From assembly GCF_001949145.1 (NCBI RefSeq), contig NW_019091356.1, positions 1,315,212 to 1,379,211 on the forward strand: a stretch of 64,000 nucleotides of DNA. Direction: 5' to 3'. The stretch's first letter is position 1; every line of letters begins with the position of its first letter. A program made the translations under genes and the position numbers. Below the pieces are notes generated by a model. The model did no database searches, was not told the DNA's origin, and saw only the letters and a list, made by a program, of their open reading frames with translations. Shown here in pieces: positions 55,033 through 64,000 of this stretch. The DNA comes from Acanthaster planci (taxonomy: Eukaryota; Echinodermata; Asteroidea; Valvatida; Acanthasteridae).

Positions 55033-55096
55033 ACCAGCTGAAATGCCATGCAGTTGCATTGCTAATAACTGGTTCCCTGCTGATATCTTGCAATAC
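55033..55096 (+). repeat. 64-bp direct duplication, copy 1
   Basis: Shares ATGCCATGCAGTTGCATTGC and ATAACTGGTTCCCTGCTG with 55159-55222 at 126-bp spacing, with few mismatches. Lies 0.7 kb after the SMARCC2 stop, likely inside the 3' UTR. Confidence 0.75.
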
Positions 55097-55158
55097 TACA
55101 TGTAGCCTGTCGCAATAGAGTTGCGAAGTACATAAGTGTCCCAAGGTCATAAACGCTC

Positions 55159-55222
55159 ACCAGCTGCAATGCCATGCAGTTGCATTGCTTATAACTGGTT
55201 CCCTGCTGGTATCTTGCAAGAC
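55159..55222 (+). repeat. 64-bp direct duplication, copy 2
   Basis: Second copy of the 55033-55096 unit. Each copy has the internal palindrome ATGCCATGCAGTTGCAT-like core. Confidence 0.75.
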
Positions 55223-57117
55223 TAGCCTTCAAGAGTGTCCACTTTAAACCTTTGTTTCACGTTAAATTTTCATGTGTCAAGTCAGATAAAACACAAGTAA
55301 ACGGAATAGATATTTGTAGGCTCTCCAGAGTGATGGTTTTTTGAAACCCTGAATTCTGAAAGCAAAGGCAGTGACTTTGGAATTTAGGTTTTGGTGTACA
55401 GCACAGAAATTCGCATCTAGCCTGCAGTCTGTCAATGGAGCTTGAGATTGCGAAGCCAGAGCTTGAAGCTGAAGCCAGAATTATACAAACGGCCCAAGAT
55501 TGGGTTGAAAGTCATAGCATGTTGCTTTATAAAAGCTGTTCGTGAGAAAACTTCATGCATTTTTCTACTCTACCGTAAAATAATTTTCTACATTTGTTCT
55601 AAAGGGAAATGCAATGTCAGTGTATATACATGCAGCACCCCAGAGCATTACTAGACATTTAATATATTTCCTGTCTGAAGTCAGCATCATGGGCCTCAGG
55701 GCTCATTCACCGTGGTATTAAAATGATTACTAGTTTAAGGAGAAGTAACCAATTTGAATGTTTGCATGATTGGGAGGGGGGAATAGTTAGTGCGCCCCTA
55801 CCCCTCGCCCACTTCCTGGACCTCCAACAAGGATGCATGTACCTGTAACATGCAGGGCCCGTCAAGTCAGGGTTGTTCTAGACTTTGACGGCATTGCCCA
55901 GCTGATGAAAGTGGCAGATGTCTGTACGTCAACACCAGCCCCCACAACATACATTTTGGAATGTTCAGAAAATGCCAAAACTCTGAGAAAAGCACTTTTA
56001 CGGGTACGCGCTAGTGTGAAATCTGCAATCTGCGTTTGATGTCACCAACCTTCCCCCCCCTACTATCCAGTTCATGTGACACATTGCATGTCTGCTTTGG
56101 ATGGCGGCATCAGACAGCTGCAGTGCCACAAGTTTTCACGAGAAGTAGCCCCAAGGGACTATTTGGGGAGGGGGGAAAAATGTGTGCCAAGCAACCAAGA
56201 AAAATGGAAATTGTCCTCGGGAAGAAAATTGGACAGGTGGTATGCGTGTGTGTGTCACACGTAGCAGGTGTGGGTTTTAGGCGTAGGTGTTTTCAGCTAA
56301 CTGGAAGGGGATAACCACTAGGCAAACAACCTGAGCCTAACACCTGTGAAGAGTTGGCAACTAGCCGGGATGTTTAGTTATTGGAACGCCAGAAGAAAAA
56401 GTACATTTATTCCCAGCAGTAAGCCCTGTAAAGGAAATCTAAGTTTACTTCAAATTTATATCACACACTGCAGGCTGGGCTGTTCAACAATTGTACTCTT
56501 GCTTTTTACAGCAAATAAACTTCATCTTTGTGATAGAAAAGAAAAACATAGGCTCCATGAGTGTTGATTTTTATTGTCAGTAAACAAATAATTGAAGTGT
56601 GGTCACCTTATAACTGCTAATGCTGGAAGGTGGCCAGATTATCTGTAGGAGCTGGCCTTCATGATGACAAAGGCTAGAGTTGTAACAGTTCAAAGGAAAT
56701 GCTCAAGAGAATAAGCTCAACGTTAAAGTTTCAATTTTGCTTATTTTTCGGGAAACCATAGTGACAAACCTCGTAATGCACACTGCACACAGAATCTATG
56801 ATTTCTCAAAGCCAGCTTCAATACTGTCAGTTTACTAAGCAAGTTAAGATTTTACGCCTCAGAATTTCACGCAATGCTATTTTAAATATCTGTTCACTGC
56901 CCACCTCCAACAAACAATGCTGTGATTGAAAACTTGGAGATGTCAAATTCAATCTGGTATATCTGCGATACAAAAGGATTATTTGGGCAAACTTTAGAGC
57001 GCCACCTTTGTTTTCAGAGTTTAATTTTAGACTGTTCCAAGGTGGAAAGGGGCCGGGGTGCTACTTGAGTTGTTCAACATGAATTTCAAAATGTTGCTTG
57101 AGATGAAAGTCAGAAAC

Positions 57118-57419
57118 CAGTGGCGTAGCCATGGGGGGGTGCCCCCACAAATTGCCAGTGCCCCCATGTCCCTCTCCCACTAAAACAAACAAACAAACAA
57201 ACAAACAAACAAACAAACAAACAAACAAACACCCCAACACCCCCAACAAACAAACAAACAAAAAACAAAACAAAACAAAAAAACCCGGATGAATAGATAT
57301 CGAACAACGCGAACAAAAACTTGCCCCCGCACACCATTGAAAGCTGGTGCCCCCCCCCCCATAAGATGCTGGTGGCCCATTTGTGCCCTCCCCCTTGTAA
57401 AATCCAGGCTAATCCACTA
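57118..57419. mobile_element. hAT-like non-autonomous element with 8-bp target duplication
   Basis: Left end CAGTGGCGTAGCC; right end, reverse complemented, TAGTGGATTAGCC. Flanks are TCAGAAAC (57110-57117) and TCAAAAAC (57420-57427), an 8-bp target-site duplication with one mismatch. TIRs of the CAGTGGCGTAG type and 8-bp duplications are the hAT superfamily signature. The 302-bp interior is largely an (AAAC)n array and poly-C, with no transposase. Confidence 0.75.
57183..57285 (+). repeat. (AAAC)n simple repeat
   Basis: About a dozen AAAC units, a short C-rich interruption, then more AAAC/AAAAC units. Lies inside the hAT-like element. Confidence 0.9.
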
Positions 57420-58887
57420 TCAAAAACATGCAAAAATCCATAATGAAAACCGGCCACCATCAAAACAGAAGTCGCACTGTGGTTACATTGTAACATGTTG
57501 ATGTAGTAAGGATTCTCTTTTTATTTGGTTGGACATAAATTACCAAAAATCAACCTTCGGTGTCTTGAAGAACAGTGCGCTGGACATTTAACTTCTTCTG
57601 TCTAGCAAGTGTATGGTGTAGTTAGATAAAATTGGGCTCTCAAGTAAACATTAATTTGTCCGGAATTTCTGTCACTAGCACCCTGTATATCAGCATTAGT
57701 ATATCTCCAAATTGTAGTTTTCGTTGCTAAATATTTGAGATTGGCAGGGATATAATGGCCTTATCGCCACCTCGAAATCCTCGCGCTTCCCTTGAAGTGT
57801 GCTAAAATGTCACCATGCAGAATTTGTCTTTTGTCTAATACGTATGCGATGCAAGTGTCTTCTAGGCCTTTCTCTTATGTTTTGCACGGATAACGATGAC
57901 GCCACTAATCATGCCCAGCTCACACTAATTTGGCACGTGGTTTATTTTCCTTCCTCCCCGCTAAACCGACACGACACCGACGTGGCACTATATTGCTTTG
58001 AAACTAAAGGAAATGACTCTTGAGCCGTCCTTTATTTTGAGTTCTTCTGAAAAGACCCTGAATCCAGAGGCATATCAGAGGGAATAACAAATTAACTGCA
58101 AAATGCAAAAGCAGCAAATGAAGGATTCATCTTGTCAGCTTTTTGTGACGTCCTAGTTCAAAACTCAAGTCACAGAGTTCAGCCATCTTTTGGTAAGTCC
58201 TTTTTTTTTCTTGGGTCGCGTTTCTATCGCAGTTTTGAGTTTGGCAGTCCTTTCTGTTCATTACCCTCTACATTTTTATTCACTCATTTTTAAAAACGTC
58301 GTACGAGATATTTATTGTGGTCCAACTTACCTGCGCATTTCGGGAAGTCTCCTTTTACTGTTCAAACAATTATGGATCTGGGAGTCATTTGCTGAACACC
58401 CCGGCAATTCCAAACTCTTTGGGGGGAGCAGGGGGATTTTGAAACTTTGTCATGTAAAATTTCTACGGGTGAGGTTTTACCTTTCATTTTTGTTTTATTT
58501 TCAAGGGTTTTTGGGGGGGGTGGGCATGGCCCTGTTGGCCCCCCTGGATTATTAGACCGGTAAACAGAACGCGACGTACAACTATTTTATTGTCACAAAA
58601 TGAAAGCAACTGAGGTTACTGAAGTGGCAAGATGCTCACTGTAGCGCTAGCAGAGTCTTTATTCACTGCAAAAAAATGTACATGAAGTTGAACATGTTGC
58701 ACTGCGGTTCTGTGGTATAGTCAGCTAAGGTGGAACAAAAACACTTATCTACGGTCTGCTTGCTGTGAATTTTAATCAATACATTTGCAGTTGGGCACCA
58801 GTTTATTTACAACTCCCCACATGATAACAAACTGACTCAACCAGGTAGAGCCTTTATGCATGATTAAGAAAAATCTCCATAAGCCTT

Positions 58888-59026
58888 ATCGCAAATACTG
58901 CATGGGTGGTTTTGCACAATGGTAGAAAGGCATTGTGGGAAGGGAAAGGGAGTAAACATTGCCCCCTTTTCCTTCCCATAATGCCTTTGTACAATTGTGC
59001 AAAATCACCCATGCAGTATTTGCGAT
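58888..59026. mobile_element. Foldback MITE with 63-bp arms
   Basis: Arms 58888-58950 and 58964-59026 pair along their length with about seven mismatches; both begin ATCGCAAATACTGCATGGGT from the outside. The 13-bp loop makes it an almost complete hairpin, whose transcript could form long dsRNA. No ORF and no clear target duplication. Confidence 0.75.
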
Positions 59027-62000
59027 TGAAATGAAATTCCATAACTCTTGGCAGTCCAGAGTTCCTATGTACCATTCCTATCCCCTAACTGAATAAAGCT
59101 TCCATTTTCTTCTCAGTGAAAAAAAAAAGATAACCTTCTTGGAACTTGACCTGCATCATTGTGTAGTTAATCCCTCTGGTCTCTGCCGCCATGAAATTCC
59201 AGTGGCATTCACTTGAGAACTTGATACACTTAAGTCTGGGGTAAAGCTATACCAATGATGTTGATATTGGTTGAGAGGCACTGTCGGGATCTGGTCTATG
59301 TGTTTAATAATGGTGTAACTTGGTAAGCATATCGGTGGAAAATGTACAAGCTCTGAAGTCTGGGACAGAGTGTGGCTGAGCTGGATGTGTTGAAGGAAAG
59401 GGTGGGTGGGAATTCTCAAGTTTGCAGCTTGCATTGAGGGTAAAGGTAAACGACCTTAGCTCAGTCAGTAGCACCACTCGGTACAAAAAGCCACCAATGC
59501 AGATTCAGATGGCACACTCGTTCTCCTGTGGTAGATGGTTAAACTCTTGGCTGACACGGTGCTTCAAATGTGACTGGTCGAGTTTTGATATGTTTGCTTG
59601 TTTTGTGTGCCTGCTGTATTTCTAAAAATAGTTAGAGAGTTTTTTCTTTGAAATAGATTCTGCTAGGATTGCAACATCAGACCCTTTTACTTTTTCGAGG
59701 TGGAGTACAATGACCTAGGGACCTAGGCTACATTTTAAGCTTCAACAAATTTGCTATCAAGCCAGTGTAGAAGCCAGAATAGGTAATAACTGAAGTCTGG
59801 AGTCCCGAACCTATCAAGGTTCTCCAAGAGCAGCATCTAAATTCTTGGGATCCTGGATGTGCTCCTATGTAGGCTGCAAACTTGTCTGGCCAAAGTAGAG
59901 GGGGCATATTCTTGAAAAAGTTGTCACCCGCCTGAAAGCTGTCCGCCTGCTTTTAGATTAATGTACATATATCAACAACGAAAAAAAAATTTGATTTTAA
60001 ACGGGGTTACTTTTGACAAGAGCCAAGTCAGTCTTTGGCAAAGTACAGCACTTGATCAACACTGCTCGTATATATCGAAAATATTTACGAGAGGGGAAAT
60101 TGAGGCCCTCCTATCATATCTGTAAGTGGGCCAAGCTGACTCTCTCGTGACAACTCTGAAAATTGGCGTGCCAACAGAAATGATCCCAGGAGCCACATTA
60201 AAAAAAAGTGTCCCGACATCCTTGACTTGGAAATAATAGTGGCATGGAGCTGTCAAAAATCCCAGGCTGCCACTCAGCCCTGAGTAATGGGTGTTTTGAA
60301 TTTTAGCATGGAGACAAAATCAATCATTAAAATTGGCAAGTCAGGTCACATGTCACACGAAAGCAGTGAAATTTTTTTTTTTTCAAATTTTTTACTGGGT
60401 CATAGGTCGATAGTTGTATGACAATTTCCAAATTCCCAAACACTTTTATTTCGAAATTGTTATCTCTTTCACACGTCTGCAAACTGCTGATCTTATTCCA
60501 ATAACTGTGTTTAAGCTTGGCCTCCCCCCCAAAAAAGAAGAAGTTTGGTTCAGGACTTGCAGTTCGTACGTGGTGTACGTTGGTTGTTATTGAGAATACC
60601 CGTTGCCTTGAGGATACTCAGCAAACGTGGACGCACGTACATGTACACCATATTGCAATTAGTTTAACGATCAGGGACTTTTTGTAATAGCTTAAGTAGT
60701 GCGTCAAGCTGTGTTGCTGACTGCCTGCACATAGGCCCTTTACACTTAAGAGATGATGCAGGTCAGACACAATGTCTGCCATGACACTATTTCTAATTTA
60801 TCATCCCCTATTAGTGCACAGTTGAGCCAAGATCTCATTTATTGCCAAGATGCACAGAGACTAACTTGTCTTGAGAAGGCATTCAGAGCCCTGGTCTGGA
60901 CAGCCCTGTTCAAGTGGCCTGGCAAGTACTGTACCCAGCTCCTCAATGCAACCGCACCCTGATGAACTTCAAGAGCTCACAATGTGTCTCATCTTTGTCC
61001 AAGCTGAGCAAATTTATTAAGACAGTTGGCAAAAGTGACGCAGAATAATGAGTTGTCCCACAGTGATAGATGGTTGCGGCTTCCGTGCGACAAAGTTCAT
61101 TGTCATGAACATGTGACATGAGTAATGATGGTCTCTCTGTGGCATACCCCATTTGGGAAGTTGACAGATGGTATTTCATCAACCTCATTAACAGTTGGGA
61201 ATGGAAATAATTGTACACTTGGAGGCGTGTCCACAAAATGGAACTCAAAGTGTCTATTTCTACACCACAGGTATATGAACGTAGAGAGAGAATGTCTGGG
61301 ATTGTTGCCAGATTAGAGTTGCGGGTGCGCATGCTGAGGTAAAACACATGTAGCGTACACGCAGGAACTCTGTTTACCGTACCAAGTATCACACATCTCT
61401 GCAGGTGAACAATCATATATACCAGCCTATACCGAATAACCTTCATGTGACCTGTCATGAAAAAATAAGAGTAAAGTCGCATCCCGCTCTGTCCTATTTT
61501 GAGGGTTCAAAGTCATATTGAAGTGGACGTCAAAGAGAAACCCATCTCCCATTTAATTCCAAATATTTCGCAGGATCATATATTTAGAAATGTCATTTTC
61601 TCAGCAGTTCTGACGATAGCATTATTTATGTCTGGTCAGAAATGTTGAAACAATGTTGGGAACAAAGATGGAAAGCTACCAAAATAATGTCACATTGTTA
61701 CCTTATACTTTTACCCTTCTGCTACTGAAGCTCTTCTGCTACTGAATTCAAATATACCAATATCTCAATTTTTGAAAATTCTGACTTTCGGCTCATTTTG
61801 GGGTGACAGGTCACATATGTAGGCCGATATCCATGTGCAGAATAACAGTTGGTGTTCCTGATAACTGAAGCACCCTTAAATTAAGGAGTCAACTTGGATC
61901 ATTAAGCCCTCGAGCCAGGAGCTTCACAACATCCTCTCCTGGAGGGTAACTGAGGCAAGGGATGAACCCAGAAGAGGTTCCTTTGCTGAGTGGTTATTGG

Positions 62001-64000
62001 TTCGACTGGTTGCGAGTCATCAGGAACTGGCTTAATACCTGATGGAAATGGTTAAGCGATGGGAAATGGGCGTGAGCCCGCGGAGGGTCATTTTCGTCCG
62101 TGTGTGGTCCGTGTTTATACTCGGAGTATTTTGCACAGCTGTTGGGGCATGGGCACCCCATTTGTTAAAAAGGAAGACTTAATTAGTTTAATTTTGTAGA
62201 TTTGGTGTGGAAATTTCAAATATGTTACTGGTAGGGGCCTACTGTTCTAAAAAAATATGAGGTAGCAAGAATAAAGGTTATGATGTTTGATGGACTGTAC
62301 ACCAGTATTGACGACCTTTTAGCCATAATGCCTCAAAATGTTCAAGATATATTGACAGTTTTGCATGAAATTTGGCTGGCAGTACTCAGACTACAAAATA
62401 GTAAGCAATAGTCTGTGCCTGAAGGACCTAGCACAACAAATTACTACTTCTGGCTAGGGCACCCTCCATTGTTACTAGTACAGAGAACAATGAAGTCATG
62501 CATTCATTGTGCCAGAGTCCTGTATGGTACATTGTCTTATCTATTTTATTTTATGGCTTCAGAGAACAACAAGATCATGTCCTCTTACAAGCGACAGGAC
62601 TGAATAGCACATTTTACAACTAAGTAGCACTTTGTAATATTTAGAGCAGTTTAGGGTTAATGAGTTACACATCTTGTACAATGTATGTATATTTGACACT
62701 CTCTTATAATGTTGTGTGTGCCCTGCTTTCCATTGTAATAAGTGCTGCTGTTCCTGCTATCCCTGCTCATCGCAGAGACATTCTGTGGCAATTGCCCGTG
62801 TATCAAGTTCAAACTTGCTCACCAACATTTGTAGCCCAGTTGATGCAGGTACAGAAGAGACCACTCGGGCAATTAATCACTGTCCAGTGGGTCACAGAGC
62901 TTATGTAAGTGCCGTTTTATTTTGACACATCTGAAAAATATTTCTCCTGAAATCCCTCAAGCGGGCAATGTTTATCCGGCCAATAAATATTCCGATAAAA
63001 ATACATGCAAGCTCTATCTACCAGGATTCCCTTCTGACATTGGCCAGCAGATCAGCTGCGGACCCCCGCCAAAATGCCAGCTAAAGTTATTGCCACAGGA
63101 TGAGAAAAATGATGGTATGGGCGTTCGTGGGAATATTGCCGGCTTATAAAAAATGATTAGAGCAACAGCTGTTAGCCCCTAGATAAGATTGTCAAATTAT
63201 CAATTCTCTGGGAAGTGCTTCCCATCTTCCAATTTGCCAGGGCTGATGACGTTAATGCGGTTAATTGGCAAAGCCCGCCCCTAACCCACCATTGAGATAG
63301 TGATAGAAAGAGGTTGTGTCAGCAGTCAGATAAACACATTACCTTATTGTGAAGTGGGTTTAGCGCTTGTTATTCATGCATATGAGGGCCTTCTGCGTTG
63401 TCAATAAATACGGGGTAGATTGGCCTGTGGCTGTCAAGCAATGAACTATTAATCCTTTTAAATGTTCCACCTTTTTTAAAAATAAAGTTGCCTCTGTTTC
63501 CCTGATGGTTTTTCTGGTGGACACATTGAAAGTGGTTTTGGGCAGGCCCCCTGTGTCCCTTATGAGTGAAGAATGAGACTTGCTCCCAGGAATCTAAGAC
63601 AATCGGTTATCGGTTGTACGTGATTGATTTTTTCAACTACTGAATGGTTGCTAATGGTGTCAATCAAAAGTTAAGTGAAACAGTGAAGTATTTATCAGAG
63701 TGACAAAGTCTGTGGTTAGCATTTCATTTGTTGACATTCATCTTCAAATTCCCTTCAGCTTCCCCCCAAGAATTACTCCACATGCAGTATATTACATCAT
63801 ACTTTCTAGGGGTGCTTTTTCTAAAGTGCTTCAAGGAAACCATTCATTATAACTAAGGGCTTCCTGTCAAAAAATTTAGGTATATTCCGGGCTACTGGTG
63901 ATAAGTTCTGCCGAATTCCCTATCACTGTTTGCAAGCAGTTTGTGCCATAATCCTTAATTTGTAAGTAACTGACAAATAGTCAGATCCCTCCCAGCTTCC

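Larger units (their letters stand above)
54362..64000. other. SMARCC2 3' UTR and downstream intergenic sequence
   Basis: 9.6 kb without a supportable coding exon. Candidate poly(A) signals are ATTAAA at 55717-55722 and AATAAA at 56514-56519. It contains a 64-bp direct duplication (55033, 55159), a hAT-like element (57118-57419) and a foldback MITE (58888-59026). A repeat-free stretch at 62950-63430 resembles neither coding sequence nor a transposon. Confidence 0.6.

Noticed and set aside
57061-57496. Minus-strand frames encoding repeated LFVCLFVC
   Set aside because: They are translations of the (AAAC)n array inside the hAT-like element.
59440-59530. tRNA-like A-box (TTAGCTCAGTCAGTAG)
   Set aside because: No acceptable B-box at the right distance and no second copy in the window.
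60943-61482. 179-codon open frame on the minus strand, the longest in the downstream region
   Set aside because: No recognisable family, no splice or promoter context, residue mix (Leu/Tyr/His/Cys scattered) typical of chance frames. Kept as rejected, but transcription evidence could revive it.
62660-63149. Three overlapping + strand open frames, one Cys-rich
   Set aside because: No domain recognised, no splice acceptor upstream, and sequence texture is more like a regulatory stretch.

Overview
The window is animal nuclear DNA. All of its gene structure is spliced: GT-AG introns, short exons, AT-rich introns of up to 12.7 kb and many small transposon remnants. Two protein-coding genes can be assembled completely and in frame, both on the + strand and head to tail. 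The organism cannot be fixed from sequence alone. One SMARCC gene resembling vertebrate SMARCC2, one FBXL20-type gene, dense TACATGTACATG-type motifs and tRNA-derived SINEs suggest a marine invertebrate, probably a deuterostome such as an echinoderm. That placement is an inference.

Region 1 (1-1874) is the upstream flank and 5' leader of the first gene. It has a promoter-like cluster (two opposed E2F-type sites, an ETS-type site, a TATA-like and two CCAAT-like boxes) at 1377-1722 and two short upstream ORFs just before the start codon. Region 2 (1875-24748) is an FBXL20/FBXL2-type F-box leucine-rich-repeat gene with 14 coding exons and 430 residues. A 10-codon first exon is separated from the rest by a 12.7 kb intron holding SINEs and foldback elements. 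The protein ends in a prenylation-type CaaX box. Region 3 (24749-32051) is intergenic or 3' UTR sequence with a TTAA-flanked piggyBac-like MITE and a tRNA-like SINE head.

Region 4 (32052-54361) is a SMARCC2 (BAF170/Moira) gene with 25 coding exons and 1217 residues. It encodes the N-terminal chromo/BRCT-like module, SWIRM, SANT, an acidic Glu/Lys-rich linker, a coiled coil and a Pro/Gln/Ser/Ala-rich tail. Its introns contain three copies of one short inverted-repeat element, a SINE of each of two families, and a TTAA-flanked MITE. Region 5 (54362-64000) is 3' UTR and downstream sequence with a 64-bp direct duplication, a hAT-like element with near-perfect 8-bp target duplication, a foldback MITE and no supportable coding exon.

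The two genes do not form a pathway. One encodes an SCF ubiquitin-ligase substrate receptor, probably membrane-anchored; the other encodes a scaffold subunit of the SWI/SNF (BAF) chromatin remodeller. I found no CRISPR array, rRNA, genuine tRNA gene or viral gene. Both proteins belong to well-known families. The less expected material is in the leader, the intronic repeats and some repeat-free intronic blocks.
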